Notes under the pieces: model-generated | Databases searched by the model: none | Told to the model about the DNA's origin: nothing | What the model saw: only the letters and a program-made list of their open reading frames with translations | Made by a program: the position numbers and the translations under genes | Assembly (NCBI GenBank): GCA_030657355.1 | Contig: CP131056.1 | Coordinates: 1,818,501-1,882,500, forward strand | Direction of reading: 5' to 3' | Length of the DNA stretch: 64,000 nt | From: Radicibacter daui | Lineage (GTDB): Bacteria > Pseudomonadota > Alphaproteobacteria > Radicibacterales > Radicibacteraceae | Part shown: positions 1-9,995 of the stretch, piece after piece | How the letters are laid out: every line of letters begins with the position of its first letter | How positions within the stretch are numbered: the stretch's first letter is position 1

Positions 1-936
1 GTCCCGGCAGGTCTGGCGATCGCAGGTGAGCGCCTTGCGGATGGCGGCGGAAAGGTCGAGGTCGAGCCCGCCCACCGGGGCATCGCCCAGCACGTCGGCC
101 GGGCCGGGTACCGGGAAGGCGGCGACCGGCGTGCCACAGGCCAGTGCTTCCAGCGAGACGAGGCCGAAAGTGTCGGTCAGGCTGGGAAAGACGAAGACAT
201 CGGCAGCGGCAAAGTGGCGGGCCAGGTCCTCACCGCTCTTGTAGCCGAGGAACTTCACCTCCGGGTAACGCTGCTTCAGCTCCTCGGCCATCGGGCCGTC
301 CCCCACCACCACCTTGGTCCCCGGCACATCGGTCTTGAGGAAGGCCTCGATGTTCTTTTCCACCGCCACGCGCCCGACATAGAGCTGGATGGGCCCGGGA
401 AAATCCATGACCGGCGCTTCGCCCGCGAAGGGGTGGAAGAGGCTGGTATCGACGCCACGGCTCCACAGCCGCAGGCGCTCGAAGCCATGGTCGGAAAGCT
501 CGCTGCGCAGCGAACGGGTGGCGACCATGGTGCCGACGGCGGCGTTGTGGAAGCGCCGCATGGCGGCATAGCTCCAGGCCAGCGGCACGTGGAAACGCGG
601 GCGGATATATTCGGGAAAACGCGTGTGATAGGCGGTGGTGAAGGGCAGCTTGTGGCGCCGGCAATAGGCCCGTGCCGACCAGCCGAGCGGGCCCTCGGTG
701 GCAATATGGATCGCATCGGGGCGGAAGCGGCGGATGGTGCGGGCAATGCGCCGGCGCGGTAGCACCGCAAGGCGGATTTCCGGATAGGTCGGGCAGGGGA
801 AGGTGCGGAACGCCTCGGGCGTCAGAAACTCCACCTCGTCGCCCATCGCGCGCAGCTGGTGGGCGACGGTGTCATTGGTGCGCACCACACCGTTGACCTG
901 CGGGTACCAGGCATCCGAGACGATCAGGATACGCAT
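1..936 (-). CDS. Glycosyltransferase family 4, Agt-like glycolipid synthase (partial, 3' end off window)
   Basis: GT-B fold glycosyltransferase cut by the left edge of the window. The visible protein begins MRILIVSDAWYPQVNGVV and carries YVGRVAVEKNIEAFL, then FPSLTDTFGLVSLEALACGTP, the C-terminal GT4 donor-binding region with its EALACGTP element. In several alphaproteobacteria a GT4 enzyme of this kind (Agt) glycosylates the diacylglycerol released by PlcP, making phosphorus-free membrane lipids. The gene lies 26 bases downstream of the plcP-like gene on the same strand, so both probably share a transcript. An alternative in-frame ATG lies at 948, but MRILIVSD is the usual family start. The GT4 call is secure. 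The glycolipid substrate is inferred from the neighbour only; GT4 enzymes acting on phosphatidylinositol or polysaccharide look similar. Confidence 0.85.
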   Translation of the reverse strand, partial: MRILIVSDAWYPQVNGVVRTNDTVAHQLRAMGDEVEFLTPEAFRTFPCPTYPEIRLAVLPRRRIARTIRRFRPDAIHIATEGPLGWSARAYCRRHKLPFTTAYHTRFPEYIRPRFHVPLAWSYAAMRRFHNAAVGTMVATRSLRSELSDHGFERLRLWSRGVDTSLFHPFAGEAPVMDFPGPIQLYVGRVAVEKNIEAFLKTDVPGTKVVVGDGPMAEELKQRYPEVKFLGYKSGEDLARHFAAADVFVFPSLTDTFGLVSLEALACGTPVAAFPVPGPADVLGDAPVGGLDLDLSAAIRKALTCDRQTCRD

Positions 937-962
937 GGTGCCGTCCATCACTTCAGCAAGCC

Positions 963-1805
963 TCAAAGCGCGGGCTCGCTGACGACGGGGCTGCTGGCCG
1001 GAGCCGGACTGCTGGCGGCTGCTGACAGGGTCAGCGTGATCGCCTGCTGGTCGATGTCCATCCAGTGCAGAAGATGCAGCTGGCCGTCATAATCCTCCAC
1101 CAGCGCCGAGCAGGTCTCTACCCAGTCGCCGTCATTGCAGTAGAGGACACCGTCGATCTCGCGCATTTCGGCGTGGTGGATATGGCCGCAGATGACGCCT
1201 TCGGCGCCGCGCTTGCGGGCCATGTCGGCGATACCGCCCTCGAACTGGCCGATATAGGAGACCGCCTGCTTGACCTTGTGCTTGAGGTGCTGGGAAAGCG
1301 ACCAGTAAGGCTGGCCCATCAGCGCGCGGATACGGTTGTACTGGCGGTTGAGCCAGAGGGCGAAGGTGTAGGCCGTGTCGCCCAGATAGGCGAGCCAGGG
1401 CGCGCAGCGCATCACCACATCCATCTCGTCGCCATGGCAGACGAGGAATTTGCGCCCGTCGGCGGTGATATGCATCTCGTCCTGCTTGACCTCGACGACG
1501 CCGAAATTGTTTTCGACGAAGTGGCGGGCAAACTCGTCGTGGTTGCCGGGGATGTAGACGACGCGGGTGCCCTTGCGCGCCTTGCGCAGCAGCTTCTGCA
1601 CCACGTCATTGTGGCTTTGCGGCCAGTACCAGTTCTTGCGCAGGCGCCAGCCATCGACGATGTCGCCAACGAGGTAGAGCGTGTCGCTTTCGGTCTTCTT
1701 GAGGAATTCCAGAAGGTCAGCCGCGCGGCTGCCTTTGGTGCCAAGATGCAGGTCGGAAATCCAGATGGTCCGGAACCGCCACGTTTCACCGGAAATCGCA
1801 TTCAT
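963..1805 (-). CDS. plcP: Metallophosphoesterase, PlcP-like phospholipase C (LpxH-like fold)
   Basis: Calcineurin-type metallophosphoesterase of 280 residues. The metal ligand blocks are in order: D18-L-H20, GD48IVDGWR, GNH89DE, H124GDE and GH208IHH. The stretch WYWPQSHNDVVQ and the run RKARKGTRVVYIPG fit the alphaproteobacterial PlcP group, which cleaves the headgroup from phosphatidylcholine and related phospholipids in phosphate starvation. These proteins are often annotated as UDP-2,3-diacylglucosamine hydrolase because of the shared fold, and that remains the alternative. The downstream GT4 gene supports the PlcP reading, since plcP-agt pairs are known. The protein is probably cytoplasmic and membrane-associated, as no signal peptide is seen. 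A PHO-box-like repeat lies about 140 bases upstream. Confidence 0.8.
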   Translation of the reverse strand: MNAISGETWRFRTIWISDLHLGTKGSRAADLLEFLKKTESDTLYLVGDIVDGWRLRKNWYWPQSHNDVVQKLLRKARKGTRVVYIPGNHDEFARHFVENNFGVVEVKQDEMHITADGRKFLVCHGDEMDVVMRCAPWLAYLGDTAYTFALWLNRQYNRIRALMGQPYWSLSQHLKHKVKQAVSYIGQFEGGIADMARKRGAEGVICGHIHHAEMREIDGVLYCNDGDWVETCSALVEDYDGQLHLLHWMDIDQQAITLTLSAAASSPAPASSPVVSEPAL

Positions 1806-2146
1806 CTGACCGTCTCCACCGTCAGGGCGGCCCCAAGCGGGCAGCCAGCTAATGCGGCGGTAATAAGGCGATACGGAAAGCGGAATCCACTAGGGAAATA
1901 CTGAAAAAGGAAGATTTAACCTGGCTGAAATGAAGCTGACGCCAAGTTGTCATCAACTGTAACAGGGCTGTCATTTAACTATGTCTTGTAGGCAACAGTA
2001 TATAGTGAAAGCTATTTGCCAATACTCTAAATCTGGTGTTGGCGCCGGGGCGATGGCACGGTCAAATTTCCGCCGCAACCCGCAGCCGGCTTCTTGAGGG
2101 AGGGGTTGGCAAGCGAGTCGCGGAGGGTGCGAAAGCCGCGCACAGC
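1806..2146. other. Intergenic region upstream of plcP
   Basis: This non-coding stretch is noticeably more AT-rich than its surroundings between about 1890 and 2040. It must hold the promoter of the plcP-agt pair, read leftwards. PHO-box-like repeats lie at 1947-1974. No convincing ORF, tRNA or small RNA is visible. The right end runs into the terminator shared with the grxD side. Confidence 0.6.
1947..1974 (+). promoter_or_regulatory. Candidate PHO box (PhoB-binding repeats)
   Basis: Three half-sites of the PhoB type are visible on the plus strand: TTGTCAT at 1947-1953, CTGTAAC at 1957-1963 and CTGTCAT at 1968-1974. The last two have the canonical 11-base period. PhoB boxes are built from CTGTCAT-like repeats of that spacing. 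Against the call, the repeats point away from plcP and start about 140 bases before its ATG, so the orientation is not the textbook one. The context, a lipid remodelling pair normally under PhoB control, is what makes the site worth listing. Confidence 0.45.
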
Positions 2147-2185
2147 AAAAAGCCGTCTCGGGCGGGGGGCCTGAGACGGCTTTTT
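2147..2185. terminator. Bidirectional rho-independent terminator
   Basis: A 13-base perfect inverted repeat (arms 2147-2159 and 2173-2185, built on AAAAAGCCGTCTC) with a 13-base G-rich loop. A run of five T follows the stem on either strand. It lies 31 bases past the grxD stop and so ends the purQ-purL-bolA-grxD side transcript read leftwards. It also shields the plcP promoter. Confidence 0.85.
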
Positions 2186-2216
2186 GTCATTCTTGCCGGG
2201 ACTGTCGCTGGAGCGA

Positions 2217-2549
2217 TCAGGCCGCCTGGGCGACGCCCTTGCTCTCGAACAGCTCGGCCAGTTCGCCGTTCTCGTACATCTCGCGGATGATGTCGCAGCC
2301 GCCGACGAATTCACCCTTCACATAGAGCTGGGGGATGGTCGGCCAGTTGGAGAATTCCTTGATACCCTGGCGCAGCGCCGGGTCGGTCAGCACATTGATG
2401 TCACGGAAGGTGACGCCCATGTGGCTGAGCACATGCACCACGGCGGCGGAGAAGCCGCACTGCGGGAAGGAGCTGGTGCCCTTCATGAACAGCACCACGT
2501 CGTTGCCGCCGATTTCTGCCTGGATCTGGTTGAAAACCGGATTGCTCAT
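2217..2549 (-). CDS. grxD: Monothiol glutaredoxin (Grx4/GrxD family)
   Basis: A 110-residue class II glutaredoxin. The active site is C31-G-F-S in SFPQCGFSA. The glutathione-binding elements [19 protein letters not shown] follow. CGFS glutaredoxins bind a [2Fe-2S] cluster with glutathione and pass it on, commonly as a heterodimer with a BolA protein. The bolA gene lies 59 bases upstream on the same strand, so the two partners are probably co-expressed. Length and motifs are complete. The protein is cytoplasmic, and its role fits the SUF operon found a few kilobases away. Confidence 0.96.
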   Translation of the reverse strand: MSNPVFNQIQAEIGGNDVVLFMKGTSSFPQCGFSAAVVHVLSHMGVTFRDINVLTDPALRQGIKEFSNWPTIPQLYVKGEFVGGCDIIREMYENGELAELFESKGVAQAA

Positions 2550-2608
2550 AGCTTGTCTTGCTCCTGGGCGTGGGGGCGCCCGATGGAAAGTTCCGGGGGG
2601 TTCGGCCT

Positions 2609-2851
2609 TCAGGGTGCCTGTTCGGGGGTGCCGGTCTGCAGCGCGAGGGCGTGCAGTTCGCCCCCCATGCGGCCCTGAAGCGCCGAATATACCATCTGAT
2701 GCTGCTGGACGCGCGTGCGTCCGCGAAACGCCTCGGCATAGACATAGGCGGCGTAGTGATCGCCGTCGCCGCGCAGATCCTCGATCCGGATTTCGGCATC
2801 GGGGATGCCTTCCTGAATGAGACGGATGATCTCGCCTGCGTCCATTGCCAT
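2609..2851 (-). CDS. BolA family protein
   Basis: An 80-residue BolA/IbaG-type protein. It starts [26 protein letters not shown] and contains the family core with [12 protein letters not shown], whose histidine is a likely cluster ligand in the Grx-BolA complex. BolA proteins act with CGFS glutaredoxins in iron-sulfur trafficking and iron sensing. The gene lies between purL and grxD, 57 bases after purL. An internal ATG at 2845 is an equally good start. Which BolA subgroup it belongs to cannot be settled by eye, so no symbol is assigned. Confidence 0.93.
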   Translation of the reverse strand: MAMDAGEIIRLIQEGIPDAEIRIEDLRGDGDHYAAYVYAEAFRGRTRVQQHQMVYSALQGRMGGELHALALQTGTPEQAP

Positions 2852-2908
2852 CGTTGTTATCGCTCCAGCGTCAGTCGGTGCGGGTGGTCGGGTTCCGAGG
2901 GGCTTGCC

Positions 2909-5113
<2,205 letters not shown>

Positions 5114-5116
5114 GGC

Positions 5117-5782
5117 TTACAGGCTCTCCACCAGGCTGTCGAACAGGGCCTTGCCGTCGGTGCCGCCGACAAGGGCTTCGGTCACGCGCTCGGGGTGGGG
5201 CATGAGGCCCAGCACGCGGCGCTTGGCGTCGAACACGCCGGCGATGTTGCCGAGCGAGCCGTTGGGGTTGGTGTCCTCGACATAACGGAAGGCAACCTGG
5301 CCGTTATCCTCAAGGCGCTTCAACCCGTCATCATCGATGAAGTAGTTGCCGTCATGGTGGGCAACGGGGATGGTCAGCACGTCGCCGGCATTGTAACGGC
5401 GGGTGAAGACGCTATCGCTGCTCTCCACCGACAGGCGCACATCGCGGCAGGCGAATTTGAGCGAGGCGTTGCGCAGCAGCGCGCCCGGCAGCAGGCCGGT
5501 TTCCACCAGCACCTGGAAGCCGTTGCACACGCCGAGCACGGCGACGCCGGCCTCGGCCTTCTGCTTCACCGCCCGCATGATGGGGGAGTTGGCCGCGATG
5601 GCTCCGCAGCGCAGGTAGTCGCCGTAGGAGAAGCCACCGGGGATGCCGATGAAATCGACATCGGGGAGTTCGCTATCCCCGTGCCAGACCATGACGGGCG
5701 GCTTGCCCGTCGACCTTTCCAGAGCCACCGCAAGGTCGCGATCGCAGTTGGAACCGGGAAATACGATAACGGCAGCGCGCAT
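5117..5782 (-). CDS. purQ: Phosphoribosylformylglycinamidine synthase subunit PurQ (glutaminase)
   Basis: A 221-residue class I glutamine amidotransferase. The nucleophile is C86 in [10 protein letters not shown]. The oxyanion strand [18 protein letters not shown] and the C-terminal H-P-E of LMPHPERV complete the catalytic triad. It supplies ammonia to PurL. The gene is translated just before purL and probably coupled to it. The start [16 protein letters not shown] is the family standard. The usual purC-purS genes are absent on its upstream side. Confidence 0.98.
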   Translation of the reverse strand: MRAAVIVFPGSNCDRDLAVALERSTGKPPVMVWHGDSELPDVDFIGIPGGFSYGDYLRCGAIAANSPIMRAVKQKAEAGVAVLGVCNGFQVLVETGLLPGALLRNASLKFACRDVRLSVESSDSVFTRRYNAGDVLTIPVAHHDGNYFIDDDGLKRLEDNGQVAFRYVEDTNPNGSLGNIAGVFDAKRRVLGLMPHPERVTEALVGGTDGKALFDSLVESL

Positions 5783-5916
5783 GAGTTATCCGCCGCTCCC
5801 CTGCAGTTGATGTGGGATATCGAAATTGCGCGGGAACCTACGCGTGGCTGCCGGGAATGGCAAGGTGCAGGCTGCCCGTCAGGCGCAGTTTTTCCTTGCA
5901 GTGGGTGGCGGCGGCC

Positions 5917-7656
5917 TCAGTTGGCGAGTTTTGCCGAGCTGCGATAGCGCACGTCGTCGGCCAGCAGGTACTGGTCGGTGCGTGGCTTGTAGTCCAGTTC
6001 GCTGCGCAGGCCGTAGCTGGATTTCTCGAAATAGAGCGGCAGGACCGGCAGTTCGTCGGCTACGATGCGGGCAGCGCCCAGCAGGGCCGGCAGGCGTTTT
6101 TCCGGACTGATGGTGGCAAGTGACTGCCGCACCAGCGCATCCACCACCGGGTTGCTGTAGCCGCTGAAATTCAGCCGGCCATAGGTCCCATCGGCGGGCG
6201 TTGTGGCCAGCAGGCGCAAGGGAGCGGAGAGGTCGGCCATGTTGGAGCCGAGGCCGGCGAGATAGAAGCCGTATTCGCCCTTGCTGCGCCGGTCGAAAAA
6301 CTCCGTACCCGGCCGGGCATCGACGGTGACGTGAATGCCGATGCGCCCGAGCATAAGGCCGACGGCATCGGCCACTTCCTTGTCCTGCAGATACCGGTCG
6401 CGCGGGGTGCCGAGCGTCACGCTGAAGCCGGCCGGATACCCGGCATCGGCCAGCAGGGCGCGGGCATAGAGAATATCGGCGCGCGGCACTGCAAGCCCCA
6501 GCGCGCCGGAGGCACCCTTTGGTACCAGTTCCATCGTCGGATCGCCGCTGCCGCTCAGCACCCGTTCGCCGAGGGCCTGCCGGTCGATGGCGAGCGAGAA
6601 GGCATGGCGTACGCGCTGATCCCTGAAGGGATTGCGCCCGCCGGTGCCGTCGACGCCCTTGGCGGTCGCAGAAGCGACATCGAAGGCCAGATAGATCACC
6701 CGGTTGGTGCGGCCCTGCACCACGTCAAAGGCGGCCTTGCGGTTGAAGGTCGTGAGGGCACTGGCCGGCACCTGATCGATGATGTCGGCGCTGCCAGACA
6801 GCAGGGCGCGCAGGCGCAGCGCATCGTCGGCCATCTGGGTATAGGTGGCGCGCTGCCATTGCGGTGCGGCGCCCCAGTAGTTGGGGTTGGCTTCCAGCAC
6901 CGTTTCGCTGGCGCTTGCAAAGGCGGCGATCCGGTAGGGGCCGGTGCCGTTGATCTCCGGGCTGGCGAGGCCGGCGGTAAAGAGCTTGTCCCACCCGTCC
7001 CAGCTGCAACCATCGAGGCTGAAGGTCATGTCGTCGGGGGCGCCGGCCGAGCGCGCCGAGATGATGGGCAGGTTGGAGAGCGCCTGCAACAACAGGGGTT
7101 CGGGGCCGCGGGTCGTGATGTCGATGGTGTAGGGATCGGGTGTGGCAAGCACCATCGGGCCGGCGCCGGGCAGCGGGTAGAGCTGGCCCGGTATATGGCC
7201 GTCGCTGCCGGGCGTGGCCATCTGCGTCGATTGCGCCGCTTCACGCAGGGCGACCCGGCAGAAGCTGAAGACCACGTCGCGGACGGTAAAGGGCTGGCCG
7301 TTCTGGAAGGTGACGTCGCGCCGCAGCCTGAGGCGCCAGTGCAGGTCGTCCGACGACAATTCCCAGCCGGTGGCCAGCAGCGGGGAGGGCAGGAGCAGGC
7401 TGTCGCGCCCGACCAGAGCCTCGAAGACCTGGGCGGCCAGTGCATTGTTGGGGGTGGTGTTCTGACGGTGCGGGTCGATGGTGGTCGGCGCAGCGGTGAC
7501 TGCCGCATGGAGCTCAAGCCCGGCCGGAGCGGCTGCGGCGCTATCTGCACCGGCACAGAAAAACGCAGCCCCGCCCAGGGCCAGGAGGCCGGCAGCGAGC
7601 GAGCGCGGAGCCCGCAAGGTAGCGGCCAGGCTGCGCAGGCGTTTCATCTGCGTCAT
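5917..7656 (-). CDS. Peptide/oligopeptide ABC transporter substrate-binding protein
   Basis: A 579-residue family 5 solute-binding protein. The N-terminus is a long signal peptide with twin arginine-rich segments and a hydrophobic core (SLAAGLLALGGAAFFCAG) ending near AAAAPAG. The mature part has the family blocks PTTIDPHRQNTTPNNALAAQVFEALV, WRLRLRRDVTFQNGQPFTVRDVVFSF and NPFRDQRVRHAFSLAIDR. It should bind oligopeptides, opines or related ligands in the periplasm. No permease or ATPase genes lie beside it, so it is an orphan or serves a transporter encoded elsewhere. It separates the suf operon from purQL. A perfect inverted repeat lies 26 bases upstream. Confidence 0.93.
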   Translation of the reverse strand: MTQMKRLRSLAATLRAPRSLAAGLLALGGAAFFCAGADSAAAAPAGLELHAAVTAAPTTIDPHRQNTTPNNALAAQVFEALVGRDSLLLPSPLLATGWELSSDDLHWRLRLRRDVTFQNGQPFTVRDVVFSFCRVALREAAQSTQMATPGSDGHIPGQLYPLPGAGPMVLATPDPYTIDITTRGPEPLLLQALSNLPIISARSAGAPDDMTFSLDGCSWDGWDKLFTAGLASPEINGTGPYRIAAFASASETVLEANPNYWGAAPQWQRATYTQMADDALRLRALLSGSADIIDQVPASALTTFNRKAAFDVVQGRTNRVIYLAFDVASATAKGVDGTGGRNPFRDQRVRHAFSLAIDRQALGERVLSGSGDPTMELVPKGASGALGLAVPRADILYARALLADAGYPAGFSVTLGTPRDRYLQDKEVADAVGLMLGRIGIHVTVDARPGTEFFDRRSKGEYGFYLAGLGSNMADLSAPLRLLATTPADGTYGRLNFSGYSNPVVDALVRQSLATISPEKRLPALLGAARIVADELPVLPLYFEKSSYGLRSELDYKPRTDQYLLADDVRYRSSAKLAN

Positions 7657-7681
7657 AAGGGCGATCTGTCCACGGGGGCGT

Positions 7682-7705
7682 TTACCTCTTGAAGACTAGA
7701 GGTAA
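7682..7705. promoter_or_regulatory. Inverted repeat upstream of peptide-binding protein gene
   Basis: A perfect 8-base inverted repeat, TTACCTCT (7682-7689) and AGAGGTAA (7698-7705), separated by 8 bases. It ends 26 bases before the ATG at 7656. It could be a regulator operator or a leader hairpin; no regulator gene is adjacent, so the binder is unknown. Confidence 0.4.
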
Positions 7706-7744
7706 TCTGGCTGCCAACAAAGCAAAAGATCGCAGGGTTATGCC

Positions 7745-7765
7745 AGCCGGGCAAAAGGCCCGGCT
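7745..7765 (-). terminator. Stem-loop downstream of sufA, likely end of suf operon
   Basis: An 8-base perfect stem (AGCCGGGC / GCCCGGCT) with a 5-base loop, 50 bases past the sufA stop. No T-run follows on the minus strand, so it is a weak or rho-assisted terminator at best. It may also simply mark the 3' end of the suf mRNA. Confidence 0.45.
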
Positions 7766-7814
7766 ATTCCAGTGCAGTTATGAATGAATATTTAACCGAT
7801 GCCTGCCGGCAATT

Positions 7815-8204
7815 TCAGACGTGGAAGCTTTCGCCGCAGCCGCAAGTGGCTTTGACATTTGGATTATTGAAAACGAAGCCGGATTGCAGCTTGTCTTCCT
7901 GCCAGTCGATCTCGGTACCGAGCACGAACATCAGGGCGGTGGCATCGATGAGGATGGTCACGCCCTTGTCCTCCACCACCTCGTCCCACGGCTTTTTTTC
8001 TTCCGCGTAGGTGATGTCGTAGCTGTTGCCGGAGCAGCCGCGCGCCTTGACGCCGACACGCAGGCCAACAACCGGCTTTTCGGAATTTTCGATGATCTCG
8101 CGGATACGTTCGGCGGCCGCCTCCGTCAGCGTCACGGCCTTCGGGCGCTCGCGGCGCGGTTTGGCCGGAGCGGCGGGCGTCGTCTCATGAGAGGTCACGG
8201 TCAT
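7815..8204 (-). CDS. sufA: Iron-sulfur assembly A-type carrier (HesB/IscA/SufA family)
   Basis: A 129-residue A-type carrier. The three conserved cysteines are present: one in RVGVKARGCSGNSY and two in the C-terminal CGCGESFHV. It accepts Fe-S clusters from the SufBCD scaffold and hands them to apoproteins. An N-terminal extension of about 22 residues rich in Pro, Lys and Arg precedes the domain. It is the last gene of the suf operon, 32 bases after sufT. The family is certain; ErpA or IscA naming would be the only alternative, and the operon decides for SufA. Confidence 0.95.
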   Translation of the reverse strand: MTVTSHETTPAAPAKPRRERPKAVTLTEAAAERIREIIENSEKPVVGLRVGVKARGCSGNSYDITYAEEKKPWDEVVEDKGVTILIDATALMFVLGTEIDWQEDKLQSGFVFNNPNVKATCGCGESFHV

Positions 8205-8236
8205 GGTGTCATCTTTCCTTTCCGGTCCCCTGAAGC

Positions 8237-8713
8237 TCAGAACATACCAAGCGCGAGGCGGGCATCCTCGGTCATGCAGCCCATGTTCCAGGGCGGGTCC
8301 CAGGTGATGGCAACATCTACCTGTTCCACGCCTTCCACCGGCATGACGGCCGACTGCACCATGCCCGGCATTTCCTCCGCCACCGGGCAGCCGGGGGCGG
8401 TGAGGGTCATGGTGACGGCGATATGGCCGCTTTCATCGATCTCGAGCTTGTAGATCAGGCCGAGGTCGAAGATGTTGACCGGAATTTCCGGGTCGAAAAT
8501 CGTGCGCAGGGCGGCGACCACCGGGGCGATCAGATCGGCCCGTCCGGTGATCTCCGTCGTTGCCGGCACTTCGCCCTCGATGCCGAGGGCAGCCGCGTCC
8601 AGCTCGGCCGTTTCGGCGCCCGGCGCGTCTGCCGCGGCACTGGGGGCCGTGTCCGGCACGGCGTCACTGGCAGTCAGCATCTCGTTCATCTCGGTTACGT
8701 CTCTTTCAGCCAT
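8237..8713 (-). CDS. sufT: SUF system assembly protein SufT (DUF59/MIP18 family)
   Basis: A 158-residue DUF59 protein. The core has DPEIPVNIFDLGLIYKLEID, then LTAPGCPVAEEMP with the conserved cysteine, and TWDPPWNMGCMTEDARLALG at the C-terminus. About 60 N-terminal residues form an Ala/Glu/Asp-rich low-complexity extension that is probably disordered. SufT proteins help Fe-S cluster maturation under high demand. The position between sufS and sufA, with gaps of 13 and 32 bases, supports the assignment. Confidence 0.93.
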   Translation of the reverse strand: MAERDVTEMNEMLTASDAVPDTAPSAAADAPGAETAELDAAALGIEGEVPATTEITGRADLIAPVVAALRTIFDPEIPVNIFDLGLIYKLEIDESGHIAVTMTLTAPGCPVAEEMPGMVQSAVMPVEGVEQVDVAITWDPPWNMGCMTEDARLALGMF

Positions 8714-8726
8714 CGGGCCTTAACTC

Positions 8727-9995
8727 TTAACTCAGCATCTTGCGGGCTTTTTCAAGCCCCTCGGCCAGCGCTTCCACCTCGTCCGCCGTGGAGTACATGG
8801 CAAAAGAGGCGCGGATGGTCGAGTGCACGCCGAGGAAATCCATGAGCGGTTCGGCGCAGTGCTGGCCCACCCGCACGGCAATACCCTGCCGGTCAAGCAG
8901 CGCACCGACATCGAGCGCGTGCAGTCCGTCGATAGTAAAGGAAATTACCGCGCCCTTCTGTGGCGCAGTTCCATAAATGGTAAGGCCCGGAATGGCGCTG
9001 AGGCGGGCGGTGGCGATCTCCAGGAGCTCGCGCTCATGCGCCATGATGCGCTCAAGGCCCCAGCTTTCCATGTAGTCGAGCGCCGCGGCAAAGCCGATGG
9101 CCTCGGCAATCGCCGGGGTGCCGGCCTCGAAGCGGTTCGGCGGGGCGGCGTAGGTAGTCTTTTCCCACGTCACCCGCTCGATCATGTCGCCGCCGCCCTG
9201 GTAGGGGGGCATGCTCTCGAGGATGTCGCGCTTTGCGTAAAGCGCGCCGATGCCGTTGGGGCCGTAAAGCTTGTGGGCGGTGATGGTGTAGAAATCCGCA
9301 TCAATGGCGCGCACATCGGCGCCGCCATGGACGGCGAACTGGCTGCCATCAAACAGCACCTTCGCCCCCACCGCATGGGCGGCGCGGGCAATTTCCTTTG
9401 CCGGGGTGATGGTGCCGAGCACATTGGACATGTGCGTCATCGCCACCAGCTTCGTGCGCTCGTTGAGCAGCTTTGAGAACACGTCCCAGTCAAGGCTGCC
9501 GTCGGGCTTGATCGGCGCAACGCGCAGCACGATGCCGGTTGCTTCCCGCAGCATCTGCCACGGCACGATGTTGGCGTGATGCTCCATGGCGCTGACGATG
9601 ATCTCGTCACCGGCCTTGAGATGCGTGCGGCCCCAGGCGACGGCCACGAGGTTCATCGCCTCGGTCGCGTTGCGGGTAAAGACGATCTCGCCCGGATGGC
9701 CGGCATTGATGAAGCGGGCAACACGGGCGCGGGCGGCATCGTAATCATCGGTGGAGCGCACCGAGAAGTCATAGATGCCGCGATGAATGTTGGCGTAGTG
9801 GTCCTCATAGAGGGCCTGCATCGCCGCCAGCATCTGGCGCGGCTTCTGCGCCGAGGCGGCGCTGTCCAGGAACACCAGCTTCTTGCCATTCATCGGTTTG
9901 GCAAGGATGGGGAAGTCGGCCCTTACCGCTTCCACATCATAATGGTCGTTGCTTTGCTGGACGCCGGTTGCGGGCGACGAGGCGGGAATGCTCAT
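8727..9995 (-). CDS. sufS: Cysteine desulfurase SufS
   Basis: A 422-residue class V aminotransferase-fold, group II cysteine desulfurase. The PLP lysine is K242 in AHKLYGPNGIG. The persulfide-forming cysteine is C380 in RVGQHCAEP, in the short loop typical of SufS. It takes sulfur from cysteine for cluster assembly on SufBCD. No sufE or sufU partner is seen in this operon, so the sulfur acceptor must be elsewhere or SufBCD takes it directly. The start overlaps the sufD stop by 4 bases, indicating translational coupling. Confidence 0.97.
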   Translation of the reverse strand: MSIPASSPATGVQQSNDHYDVEAVRADFPILAKPMNGKKLVFLDSAASAQKPRQMLAAMQALYEDHYANIHRGIYDFSVRSTDDYDAARARVARFINAGHPGEIVFTRNATEAMNLVAVAWGRTHLKAGDEIIVSAMEHHANIVPWQMLREATGIVLRVAPIKPDGSLDWDVFSKLLNERTKLVAMTHMSNVLGTITPAKEIARAAHAVGAKVLFDGSQFAVHGGADVRAIDADFYTITAHKLYGPNGIGALYAKRDILESMPPYQGGGDMIERVTWEKTTYAAPPNRFEAGTPAIAEAIGFAAALDYMESWGLERIMAHERELLEIATARLSAIPGLTIYGTAPQKGAVISFTIDGLHALDVGALLDRQGIAVRVGQHCAEPLMDFLGVHSTIRASFAMYSTADEVEALAEGLEKARKMLS

